Positions 18,161 through 26,405 of a stretch of 43,997 nt of DNA are shown piece by piece (the stretch's first letter is position 1; each line of letters opens with the position of its first letter). This DNA comes from Gammaproteobacteria bacterium (GTDB taxonomy: Bacteria; Pseudomonadota; Gammaproteobacteria; Steroidobacterales; GCA-2729495): assembly GCA_023383705.1 (NCBI GenBank), contig JAHDYM010000016.1, positions 1 through 43,997 of the forward strand, read 5' to 3'. The translations under genes were made by a program, and so were the position numbers. The notes beneath the pieces were generated by a model that was given only the letters and a program-made list of their open reading frames with translations, was not told the DNA's origin and made no database searches.

Positions 18161-19416
18161 GCAGGCACGGTATCTGGATTGCACTGGTGCTGGCCGGCAC
18201 GGTGCCGGCCGCCGAGTTCCTGCCACCGGCGGACTTGCCGCCGATCGAAGCGGTGACCGCCCTCCTCGACGAGCACCCGGTCGTGCGCGAAGCAGAGGCG
18301 CGACTGCTGGTTGCGGCGGCCGATCGCGATGCGCTCAGGTCCGGGCCACACGAGGCCGAGTTGCAGTTCAGCGGCCAGCGCCGCGACACCACGGGTGACC
18401 CGCGCCGCTCCAATGAGTGGTCGGCCAGCATCGAACGCGGCTTCCGCCTCTTTGGCAAGGCCGGGCTCGACCGTCAGATTGGCGCCAGGGGTATCACCGA
18501 AGCGCAGGAGAACGTCGGCGATGCCCGCCACGAAACCGGCCGACAGCTGCTTGCCCTCTGGTACGGTGCGTTGCGCGCCTCCAGGGAGCTGGGCCTGCGC
18601 GCCGACCAGGCCAGCCTGCTTGAGGAGGTGCGGAGCACCGTGGAGGCGCGCACCCGGCGTGGCGATGCGGCGCGCCTGGAGTTGCTGCAGGCCGATGCCG
18701 CACTGGCCCAGGCACGCTCCGCACAGCAGCAGGCGCTGAGCCGCCAGCAGGCGGCGCACGGAGCATTGCACGCAAGCTTCCCGAATCTCCCGGTGGTGAC
18801 GCCGAAGTCCGTCGATCCCGTCCTGCCGATGGGCGAACAGGCCGACTGGGTGGAAGCCACCCTGGCCCACAGCCACGAACTGCTCGCGGTGCAGAGCGCC
18901 CTTGAGGCGAGTCGCCTGGCAGCGCGGCGGGCGAGCCGCGACCAGTGGCTGCCGGACCCGACTTTGGGTCTTTTCTATGCCAACGAACAGCACCACGACG
19001 AGGAGATCGTCGGCATGAGTTTCGCCGTGCCCATCGTCGGTGGCGCCCGGCGCGCGCAAGCGAGGAGGCAGTTTGGTGAGGCCGAAGCCCTGGCGGCGCT
19101 GGAGGTGGCTACCCGCCAGCGCCTGGCGGCCGAGGCCGTCGTCAACTGGGAACGTGCCGTGTCCGGGGTAGAGACATGGCGCCAGCTGCAGCTGGCTGCC
19201 GAGGCCACGACACGCCATGCCGACCTGGCGCGCCGTGCCTTCGAGCTCGGAGAGTTGCCGCTCGCCGAATCACTGCTTGCCCGGCGCAATGCGGCCGAGG
19301 CCGAGGTGGCCGCCGGGCAGGCGCGCCTCGATGCCAACGAGGCCATCGCCCGCATGCTGCTGGATGCCCACCGCCTGTGGCCGATGGACGAGGATCGCGA
19401 GTCGGACAGGTACTGA
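18157..19416 (+). CDS. TolC-like outer-membrane efflux factor (CzcC-like)
   Basis: A 419-residue outer-membrane channel protein with a short signal peptide (about 1-19, ending VPAAEF) and two long alanine/arginine-rich helical repeats around 120-220 and 290-400, as in the OEP/TolC family. It completes the tripartite pump with the two upstream genes. The ATG overlaps the preceding stop by 4 bp. Antisense long frames exist but are shadows of the high G+C. Confidence 0.9.
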   Translation: MSRHGIWIALVLAGTVPAAEFLPPADLPPIEAVTALLDEHPVVREAEARLLVAAADRDALRSGPHEAELQFSGQRRDTTGDPRRSNEWSASIERGFRLFGKAGLDRQIGARGITEAQENVGDARHETGRQLLALWYGALRASRELGLRADQASLLEEVRSTVEARTRRGDAARLELLQADAALAQARSAQQQALSRQQAAHGALHASFPNLPVVTPKSVDPVLPMGEQADWVEATLAHSHELLAVQSALEASRLAARRASRDQWLPDPTLGLFYANEQHHDEEIVGMSFAVPIVGGARRAQARRQFGEAEALAALEVATRQRLAAEAVVNWERAVSGVETWRQLQLAAEATTRHADLARRAFELGELPLAESLLARRNAAEAEVAAGQARLDANEAIARMLLDAHRLWPMDEDRESDRY

Positions 19417-19848
19417 GAGGCTGAGCAGAGTGCCGACCATCGCGCCTGAAGCCGCTCCTGCAGGGTCAGGTACTCATTCTTCGCGTGAAATCCCACGACG
19501 TGAGCCATTCGCACTCGATGCGAATAGCCATTTCGTCGCGCGCCGGCGAGGGCAAGGGCAAGGGCAAGGGCAAGCGTGGCGAACAAGAACAGAGGGTACA
19601 GGAAATTAAAATACCCCATCGGCCGGCTCTGCCAACCGCCAGCGACTGACAAGCCGGGTTTGAAAGGCACTTGAGGATTCCTCGTTTCCGGCGCACCGCC
19701 GCCAGCACCTAGACTGTCCGGCCCTGGATAACGACGGCGCCCAGGGCGCCACAAGGTGACCATTGCCCGAAATCATCGACAGCACAGCATCGCTCGACCT
19801 TGCTGCCGGCAGCGCCAGCCAACCGGGGCCAGTGCAGAAAGCCAGCGC
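19417..19848. other. 432-bp intergenic region with repeats and a dyad
   Basis: This gap contains a REP-like unit (19441-19465), a dyad with 7-bp arms (ATTCGCA at 19507-19513, TGCGAAT at 19519-19525), four tandem GGGCAA hexamers (19550-19573), and a segment at 19601-19641 that is similar to 35198-35242. No convincing promoter for the radical SAM gene was found. A GTG at 19756 could extend that gene by 31 residues. Confidence 0.6.
19441..19465. repeat. REP-like element
   Basis: CGCGCCTGAAGCCGCTCCTG matches the second REP-like unit at 12424-12450 with few changes, keeping CTGAAGCCGC and the downstream CCT. It lies 25 bp past the stop of the efflux operon, a usual REP position. Confidence 0.55.
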
Positions 19849-21186
19849 ATGAAACCGCAGCTAAACCCACGCTACCAGTCCTACGTCCTGTCGTGCATGG
19901 ACGATATCCCGCAGCTCGGGCGGCTTTCAGAGGCGCGCCGCCTGGCCATGCGCGCACTCGCGCACGTGCTGCCGTTCCGTACCAATTCGTACGTGATCGA
20001 CGAGCTGATCGACTGGAACAACATCCCGGACGACCCGATCTTCCGACTCACGTTCCCGCAGCCGGAAATGCTGGAGCCGGCGGACCTCGCCAGGGTGAGC
20101 TCACTGGTGCGGGCCGGGGCAGCAGCGCAGCACATTCGCGCCATCGCCGACCGGATCCGGCTCACGCTGAATCCACATCCGGCCGGACAGCTCGAACACA
20201 ATGTGCCGCGGCTTGACGGCACGCCACTGCCCGGGGTGCAGCACAAGTACAAGGAGACGGTGCTGTTCTTCCCCAGGCGCGGGCAGACCTGCCACGCCTA
20301 CTGCACCTACTGCTTCCGCTGGGCGCAGTTCGTCGGCATGGAAGGCCTCAAGTTCGCGCAGCGCGAGACCGAGACGTTCCACAAGTACCTGCGCCGGCAC
20401 ACCGAGGTCACGGACGTACTGTTCACCGGCGGCGATCCGCTCGTCATGCGCGCGTGGCACCTGCGCGCCTACATCGAGCCCTTGCTCGGACCGAAATACG
20501 AGCACATCCGTCACATCCGCATCGGCAGCAAGGCGCTGGCTTTCTGGCCGTACAAGTTCGTCACCGACCCGGACGCGGACACGCTGCTGCGGCTCTTCGA
20601 GTGCGTCGTCGCGAGCGGCCGGCACCTGGCGCTGATGGCGCATTTCACGCACCCGCGGGAACTCGATACGCCGATCGTCCGCAGGGCGATCGAACGGATC
20701 CGCTCCACCGGCGCCGTGATCCGCACGCAGGCACCGCTCGTGCGGCACATCAACGACTCGGCCAACACGTGGGCCGAGATGTGGCGCAAGCAGGTGCAGC
20801 TCGGGCTGGTTCCCTATTACATGTTCGTCGAGCGCGACACCGGCCCGAAGAACTATTTCGAGGTGCCGCTTGCGGACGCGCACGACATCTTCCGCCGCGC
20901 CTTCCGCCAGGTGTCGGGACTGGCTCGCACCGTGCGCGGCCCGTCCATGTCGGCGACGCCGGGCAAGGTCGTCGTGCTCGGCACGCAGGAAGTGAAGGGC
21001 GAGAAGGTGTTCATCCTCAGCTTCCTGCGCGGCCGGCACCGCGAGTGGGTCGGTCGCCCGTTCTTCGCCAGATTCGATCCCCACGCCACCTGGCTCGACC
21101 AGCTGAAGCCGGCGTTCGGCGAGCGGCAGTTCTTCTTCGAGGAGCACGCGGACCAGGAACCGCCGCATGTCGCCGCCTGCGAGTGA
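19849..21186 (+). CDS. KamA-family radical SAM protein (lysine 2,3-aminomutase-like)
   Basis: A 445-residue radical SAM enzyme of the lysine 2,3-aminomutase family. The iron-sulfur motif C-x3-C-x2-C is at Cys148, Cys152 and Cys155, with GGD at 194-196 for SAM binding. Lys373 in ATPGK sits where the PLP lysine of the aminomutase lies. The two Asp residues that hold the lysine side chain in the clostridial enzyme appear as Glu328 and Ala369 in my alignment by eye, so lysine may not be the substrate. It is too long for EpmB. It ends 3 bp from the convergent LysR gene. Confidence 0.85.
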   Translation: MKPQLNPRYQSYVLSCMDDIPQLGRLSEARRLAMRALAHVLPFRTNSYVIDELIDWNNIPDDPIFRLTFPQPEMLEPADLARVSSLVRAGAAAQHIRAIADRIRLTLNPHPAGQLEHNVPRLDGTPLPGVQHKYKETVLFFPRRGQTCHAYCTYCFRWAQFVGMEGLKFAQRETETFHKYLRRHTEVTDVLFTGGDPLVMRAWHLRAYIEPLLGPKYEHIRHIRIGSKALAFWPYKFVTDPDADTLLRLFECVVASGRHLALMAHFTHPRELDTPIVRRAIERIRSTGAVIRTQAPLVRHINDSANTWAEMWRKQVQLGLVPYYMFVERDTGPKNYFEVPLADAHDIFRRAFRQVSGLARTVRGPSMSATPGKVVVLGTQEVKGEKVFILSFLRGRHREWVGRPFFARFDPHATWLDQLKPAFGERQFFFEEHADQEPPHVAACE

Positions 21187-21189
21187 GCT

Positions 21190-22152
21190 TCAGCGCGCCA
21201 GCCGGCCCGCGGCCACGGACGATACGCGGATGAACTCGCGCAGTCGCTTCACGAACGACTCGGCCTCCTGCACAAGCCACGCCCGCACCGCGGCGATGGC
21301 AGGTTCGTTCACCCTCGCCTCCGGAACGAACAGGTAATACTGCAGGTCCAGGTCGAGCACCGGCCCGAACGGCATTCGCAGGCGGCGCGCATCAAGGTCG
21401 TCGAGCGCGTAGACGAGGCGGCCGAGGGCGACTCCGGAGCCGCCCGCGGCAGCCTGCAGCACGAGGTGACCGTCGTCGATGTGCATGCCGGGCCCCGTGT
21501 CGACGTTGCGCACTTTCGCTGCCGAGAGCCACTCCGTCCAGCGCGTCGGACGGCCGATGCGTCGCATCGAATCGTCATGCAGCAGGGGAGCGCGCGCCAT
21601 GTCCGCCGGACGCCGCAGGCGGTGGCTGCGGATGAAGGCCGGGCTGGCGAGCGGCACCACGCTCTCGCCGAACAATGGAATCGCCGTGGCGCCAGCGATA
21701 CCGCCGCGCCCGATGCGCACCGCCATGTCGATGTCGTCCTGGTCGAAATCCACCGGCTGGGTGCCAGCCCTGATCTTCAGGTCGACGCCCTGGCAGCGGC
21801 GCGCAAACCGGCCCAGCCGCGGGACCAGCCAGCGCGTGGCGAACGCCGTGGTCACGCTGAGCGTGAGCGAGGCACCCGTGTCGTCGGCCCGCAGCTGGCT
21901 CACGCCGCGCACGAGCTTCTCGAAACCCTCCCGGAACAGATCGGCCGCCACGCGCCCCTGCTCGGTGAGCTCGATGCGCCGCGTGGTGCGGCGGAACAGC
22001 GTCACGCCGAGGTACTTCTCCAGACCGCGAATCTGGTGACTGACGGCGGCGGGTGTCACATGCAGTTCGCGCGCAGCGCGCGTGAAACTCGACAGGCGTG
22101 CCGCGGCCTCGAAGGCACGCAGCGCAGTCAGCGGCGGCAGCGATCTGGGCAC
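21190..22152 (-). CDS. LysR-family transcriptional regulator (GcvA-like)
   Basis: A 320-residue LysR regulator with an N-terminal winged helix (about 8-65, TRAARELHVTPAAVSHQIR) and a C-terminal substrate-binding domain. The layout LPPLTALRAFEAAARLSSFT is typical of the GcvA/AmpR-like subgroup. The GTG at 22152 is chosen because GAAGGA lies 9 bases upstream; an in-frame ATG at 22209 would add 19 residues unlike the family. It is divergent from otsB across 137 bp, so it may control itself and the trehalose unit, although its ligand is unknown. Confidence 0.9.
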   Translation of the reverse strand: MPRSLPPLTALRAFEAAARLSSFTRAARELHVTPAAVSHQIRGLEKYLGVTLFRRTTRRIELTEQGRVAADLFREGFEKLVRGVSQLRADDTGASLTLSVTTAFATRWLVPRLGRFARRCQGVDLKIRAGTQPVDFDQDDIDMAVRIGRGGIAGATAIPLFGESVVPLASPAFIRSHRLRRPADMARAPLLHDDSMRRIGRPTRWTEWLSAAKVRNVDTGPGMHIDDGHLVLQAAAGGSGVALGRLVYALDDLDARRLRMPFGPVLDLDLQYYLFVPEARVNEPAIAAVRAWLVQEAESFVKRLREFIRVSSVAAGRLAR

Positions 22153-22289
22153 TTGTGAGATTCCTTCAATGGGCCTGTGACGATTTCTCTCTCGGGCGGG
22201 CGGACACATCGCCCTAGACTAACCCATTAATCTGAACGTCGACGTCCGGAGGGCCTCTGTCGCCAATCATCAAACCCGTCTCAGCCGCC

Positions 22290-23036
22290 TTGCCACCGCG
22301 CCTGGATGTGGATGGCGACGCGTGGTGCCTGTTCCTCGACGTGGATGGAACGCTGCTCGATATCGCACCCACGCCCGACGCCGTTCGCGTCGACGAGCAC
22401 CTCAGGCATCTGCTTGCCGATGTCTCGCACGCGCTCGACGGGGCCATGGCACTCGTCAGCGGCCGCGCGATCGCCGCACTGGACCGGTTGTTCGCTCCGC
22501 GGCGCTGGCCCGCCGCCGGCCTGCACGGCATCGAGCGGCGTGACTCCACCGGCTGCCTGCATCACCACACGCCCGTCCGGCAGGATCTCGATCGCGCACG
22601 AGAGGCCCTGCTCCAGCTCGCGGCGCGCACGCCCGGCATCCTGATCGAGGACAAGGGTCCGGCCATCGCCGTGCACTACCGCGCAGTGCCGGAAGTCGAA
22701 CCCACGCTGCGCCGCGTGCTGACCGGGGTTGCGGCCGGTCTTGCGCCCGAATACCACCTGCTCGAGGGCAAGCGGGTGTTCGAGATCAAGCCGGCCACCG
22801 CCACCAAGGCGGATGCGGTGCGTGCGTTCATGAGGGAGCCGCCCTTCGCCGGCCGCCGGCCGGTCTACGTGGGCGACGACGTCACCGACGTCGACGGCTT
22901 CACGGCAGTGGAAAGCGCCGGCGGCCTGTCTGTCGCGGTGGGAGACCGGGTCCGCGCGCAGATGCAGGTAGCGTCGCCACGCGACGTGCGGGCGCTGCTG
23001 GCGGACCTGTCCGGACGGCACTCGCCAACGCCATGA
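22290..23036 (+). CDS. otsB: Trehalose-6-phosphate phosphatase OtsB
   Basis: A 248-residue HAD-family phosphatase that removes phosphate from trehalose 6-phosphate. Motif I, LDVDGT, lies at 16-21 with its two catalytic aspartates, and YVGDDVTDVDGF is the C-terminal metal-binding motif. The start is uncertain. The TTG at 22290 has no good ribosome-binding site, and no ATG or GTG occurs upstream in frame. A CTG at 22257 lies 3-4 bases after GGAGGG and would add 11 residues. It overlaps the GH15 gene by 4 bp. Confidence 0.9.
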   Translation: MPPRLDVDGDAWCLFLDVDGTLLDIAPTPDAVRVDEHLRHLLADVSHALDGAMALVSGRAIAALDRLFAPRRWPAAGLHGIERRDSTGCLHHHTPVRQDLDRAREALLQLAARTPGILIEDKGPAIAVHYRAVPEVEPTLRRVLTGVAAGLAPEYHLLEGKRVFEIKPATATKADAVRAFMREPPFAGRRPVYVGDDVTDVDGFTAVESAGGLSVAVGDRVRAQMQVASPRDVRALLADLSGRHSPTP

Positions 23037-24832
23037 GCGGCCGCGAGCGCAATCTCGACCTCGGCGTCATCGGCAACAGCGAGGTCGCCGCGCTGATCGA
23101 CACCGATGCCACCGTCGTCTGGGCGTGCCTGCCGCGGCTCGACGGCGACCCGGTCTTCTGCGCGCTGCTCGATTCGGACCGCGATCCCGGCACGCAAGGC
23201 CAGTTCGCCATCGAACTGGTCGACTGCGCCGACGTGACCCAGCGCTACTTGCGCAATACGGCGATCCTCGAGACCACGATGAGCGACGGACACGGCAACC
23301 GCCTGCGCATCGTGGACTTCTGCCCCCGCTTCCGCGCACGCGGGCGGATATTCCGTCCCGCAATGATCATCCGGATGATCGAGCCGGTTGCCGGCCGGCC
23401 AATGGTCCGCATTCGCGTGCGCCCGCGCTTCGAGCACGGCGAACTTGCGGCCGAGGTCGTGCGCGGCTCGCACCACGTCGCCTACCGGGGCCGCAGCCTC
23501 GGGTTCCGCATCACCACCAACTGTTCGCTCAGCGCGATCACCAGCGAGGCGCCGTGCGTCGTCGACCGGCCACTGGCGCTGATCCTCGGACCCGACGAAG
23601 CCGTCGAGGTATCGCCGCAGGCACTCGCTGCGGATTTCCTCGACAAGACCCGCGGGTACTGGGACGACTGGGTACGGGGCCTCGCGATCCCCTTCGAGTG
23701 GCAGGACGCGGTGATCCGTGCTGCGATCTCGCTCAAGCTCTGCACCTACGAGGACACCGGTGCGGTACTGGCCGCGCTCACCACCTCGGTGCCGGAAAGT
23801 CCGGGGAGCGGCCGCAACTGGGACTACCGCTACTGCTGGCTGCGCGACAGCTACTTCGTGATCCAGGCGCTCAACCGCCTCGGCGCAACCCGCACGATGG
23901 AGGGCTACCTGCAGTTCATCGACCGCATCGTCGCGAGTTGCGGCGACCGGGACATCGCGCCGCTCTACGCTGTCTCGGGTGAGCGTGAGGTGACAGAACG
24001 CATCGTGCCGGCATTGCGCGGCTACCGCGGCATGGGTCCGGTGCGCATCGGCAACCACGCCTGGCTGCAGCGCCAGCACGACGTGTACGGCGCCATCGTG
24101 CTGGCATCGGCGCACTCGTTCTTCGACGAACGCCTCACCCACCTCGGCGACGCGGTGCAGTTCGGTCAGCTCGAGTGCATGGGCGAGCGTGCGCTCGCCG
24201 TCCACGACCAGCCGGACGCCGGGCCGTGGGAGTTCCGCGGCTTCGAGCGCGTGCACACGTTCTCGGCCGCCATGTGCTGGGCCGGTGTGGACCGCCTGGC
24301 GCGCATCGCACGGCGCCTCGGTCTCGATGCGCGGGCCAGCCACTGGCACGGCCATGCCGGGAAGCTGCGCGAGTACATCCTGCAACATGCCTGGAGCGAC
24401 TCCCGGCAGGCGTTCACCGGGAGCTATGGCAACGGGGACCTCGACGCCACGGCGCTGCTGTTGCCGGAACTCGGGCTCGTCGATGCGACCGACCCGCGTT
24501 TTCTGTCGACGCTCGCGCTCATCGGGCACGAACTGAAGCATGGTGACTGGCTGTATCGCTACCGGCATCGCGACGACTTCGGCCACCCGGAGACTGCGTT
24601 CACGATCTGTGCTTTCTGGTACGTCAACGCGCTGGCGATGGCGGGGCGGCGCGACGAGGCCCGCGAGCACTTCGAGCGACTGCTCGCCAGGCGTACGCGC
24701 CTCGGCCTGCTGTCCGAGGACATCGACCCGAAGAGCGGCGAGTGGTGGGGCAACTTCCCCCAGACCTACAGCCTCGTGGGCATCGTGAACTCCGCGATCC
24801 GGCTCAGCCGGTCGTGGGAGGAGGCCCTGTGA
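23033..24832 (+). CDS. Glycoside hydrolase family 15 protein (glucoamylase/trehalase-like)
   Basis: A 599-residue GH15 protein with an N-terminal beta-sandwich (about 1-230) and an (alpha/alpha)6 barrel. The family motif NWDYRYCWLRDS is near 263-274. Candidate catalytic glutamates are in GPWEFRG (general acid region) and LLSEDIDP near the C-terminus. There is no signal peptide, so it acts in the cytosol. Lying between otsB and otsA with ATGA-type overlaps, it may hydrolyse trehalose or a related alpha-glucan. The substrate cannot be fixed from sequence. Confidence 0.9.
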   Translation: MSGRERNLDLGVIGNSEVAALIDTDATVVWACLPRLDGDPVFCALLDSDRDPGTQGQFAIELVDCADVTQRYLRNTAILETTMSDGHGNRLRIVDFCPRFRARGRIFRPAMIIRMIEPVAGRPMVRIRVRPRFEHGELAAEVVRGSHHVAYRGRSLGFRITTNCSLSAITSEAPCVVDRPLALILGPDEAVEVSPQALAADFLDKTRGYWDDWVRGLAIPFEWQDAVIRAAISLKLCTYEDTGAVLAALTTSVPESPGSGRNWDYRYCWLRDSYFVIQALNRLGATRTMEGYLQFIDRIVASCGDRDIAPLYAVSGEREVTERIVPALRGYRGMGPVRIGNHAWLQRQHDVYGAIVLASAHSFFDERLTHLGDAVQFGQLECMGERALAVHDQPDAGPWEFRGFERVHTFSAAMCWAGVDRLARIARRLGLDARASHWHGHAGKLREYILQHAWSDSRQAFTGSYGNGDLDATALLLPELGLVDATDPRFLSTLALIGHELKHGDWLYRYRHRDDFGHPETAFTICAFWYVNALAMAGRRDEAREHFERLLARRTRLGLLSEDIDPKSGEWWGNFPQTYSLVGIVNSAIRLSRSWEEAL

Positions 24833-26298
24833 CGCGCCTCGTCGCCGTATCGAATCGCGTGAACGTGCCGCGGCCGCGCGCGACGCCGGCGGGCGGCCTG
24901 GCCGTGGGCGTGCTGGCGGCGATACGGTCGCGAGGTGGACTGTGGTTCGGCTGGAGCGGCGAGGTCACGGACGACGAGCCGGGAGCAGCGGCTCTCACGC
25001 TGCGGCAGGACGTCACCTTCGCGACCATCGACCTGCCACGCGAAGACTTCGAGCCCTACTACGGCGGCTACTGCAACGGCGCGTTGTGGCCAATGTTCCA
25101 TTACTTCATTGGCGCCGTGCAGTATTCCGAGTCCCAGCATGCGGCCTATGCACGCGTGAACCGCCTGTTCGCCGAGCGGCTGCATCCACTGCTCCGCGAC
25201 GACGACCTCGTCTGGGTACACGACTACCACCTGATCCCGCTCAGCCGGGAACTGCGCGCACTCGGCGTCACTCGTCCGCTCGGGTTTTTCCTGCACATCC
25301 CCTTTCCGCACGCCGAGGCACTGCGGGCGCTGCCCGGCTTCGAGTCACTGGTCCGCGACCTGCTCGCCTACGACCTCGTGGGCTTCCAGACCCGGCGCGA
25401 CCTCGCCTGCTTCCGTTCCGCCGTCGCCGAGGTGCTCGGCCCCGGCGCACTGCGCCCGGACGACTTCGTGCAGCACGGCGGCCGCCGCACACGCCTCGGC
25501 GTCTTCCCGATCGGAGTGGACGTTGAGTCGGTCCAGCATGAGGCGAGGCATTCGCTGTCATCGGACAGCGTCAAGCGCATGGCCAGCGGCCTGCTCGGAA
25601 GGCGCTGCGTGATCGGCGTCGACCGGCTGGACTACAGCAAGGGACTCGTCGACCGCTTCCTCGCCTACGAGCGCTACATGGAGGCGCATCCCGAGAACCT
25701 GAACCGCATCACCTTCCTGCAGATTGCGCCACTCAGCCGCGCAGACGTGCGCACCTACGCGAAGATCCGCCGCTCGCTCGAGCAGGCTGCCGGACGCATC
25801 AACGGCCGCTTCGCCGACACGGACTGGACACCCATCCGCTACCTCAACCGCAATTTCTCGCACGAGACGCTGATGGGGTTCCTGCGCAACGCGTGCGTGG
25901 GCGTCGTGACCCCGGTGAGGGACGGCATGAACCTGGTGGCGAAGGAGTTCGTCGCCGCCCAGGACCCGGCGGATCCCGGCGTGCTCGTGCTCTCTACGCT
26001 CACGGGTGCGGCCGAGGAGATGGACGACGCCCTGCTCGTCAACCCACGCGACCCGCGCGCAGTCGCCAATGCCGTACACCAGGCCCTCATCATGCCGCTG
26101 GATGAACGTCGCACCCGCCATGAACGATTGATGCAGGGACTGCGCCGGGACGACATCCACGCCTGGCACGGACGCTTCGTCCAGCAACTGCAGGCCTGCA
26201 CCACGCCGGAAGTGGTGAACCGCACACCGATCCCGATCGGCCGCACCGGCACCGGGTCGGGATCGCACCGCACAAATGTCGGCCAAACCTGGCGCTGA
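24829..26298 (+). CDS. otsA: Trehalose-6-phosphate synthase OtsA
   Basis: A 489-residue GT20 glycosyltransferase that joins UDP-glucose to glucose 6-phosphate. Family blocks are visible: SNRVNVPR at the start, WVHDYHLIPL, FLHIPFPHAEALR, GVDRLDYSKGL (with the nucleotide-binding Arg and Lys), and PVRDGMNLVAKEFVAAQ. The GTG start overlaps the GH15 stop and matches the usual OtsA N-terminus; a longer frame inside the GH15 gene is discounted. The last 40 residues are low-complexity. With otsB it forms the complete two-step trehalose pathway. Confidence 0.94.
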   Translation: MTRLVAVSNRVNVPRPRATPAGGLAVGVLAAIRSRGGLWFGWSGEVTDDEPGAAALTLRQDVTFATIDLPREDFEPYYGGYCNGALWPMFHYFIGAVQYSESQHAAYARVNRLFAERLHPLLRDDDLVWVHDYHLIPLSRELRALGVTRPLGFFLHIPFPHAEALRALPGFESLVRDLLAYDLVGFQTRRDLACFRSAVAEVLGPGALRPDDFVQHGGRRTRLGVFPIGVDVESVQHEARHSLSSDSVKRMASGLLGRRCVIGVDRLDYSKGLVDRFLAYERYMEAHPENLNRITFLQIAPLSRADVRTYAKIRRSLEQAAGRINGRFADTDWTPIRYLNRNFSHETLMGFLRNACVGVVTPVRDGMNLVAKEFVAAQDPADPGVLVLSTLTGAAEEMDDALLVNPRDPRAVANAVHQALIMPLDERRTRHERLMQGLRRDDIHAWHGRFVQQLQACTTPEVVNRTPIPIGRTGTGSGSHRTNVGQTWR

Positions 26299-26327
26299 CC
26301 GCAACAACAAGCCACCTGGAGTCATCC

Positions 26328-26356
26328 TTGACAGCAGCAGGCGGCTTCCTTATACG
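26328..26356 (+). promoter_or_regulatory. Sigma-70 promoter of the flavoprotein gene
   Basis: A perfect -35 TTGACA (26328-26333) is followed after 17 bp by TATACG (26351-26356). It lies 50 bp before the ATG at 26406, within the gap after otsA, and shows that the flavoprotein is not simply the last gene of the trehalose operon. Confidence 0.65.
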
Positions 26357-26405
26357 GACAGGGATACGCGGCAGTCTCGACCCGCATTGGTCAACTCCAT
26401 CAGCC

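Noticed and set aside
19550..19573. Four GGGCAA hexamers as a phase-variation tract
   Set aside because: The unit is 6 bp, so length change would not shift a frame, and it lies in no credible gene or promoter.
18975..19763. A minus-strand frame with a membrane-like stretch (MGYFNFLYPLFLF, then LALALAL)
   Set aside because: The hydrophobic part comes from the GGGCAA tandem repeat, and the frame runs on through the REP unit into the antisense of the outer-membrane factor. The short similarity to 35198-35242 is kept as a finding instead.
22865..24670. A 601-residue minus-strand frame opposite the GH15 gene
   Set aside because: No recognisable motif; the plus-strand GH15 motifs and overlaps with otsB and otsA are decisive.
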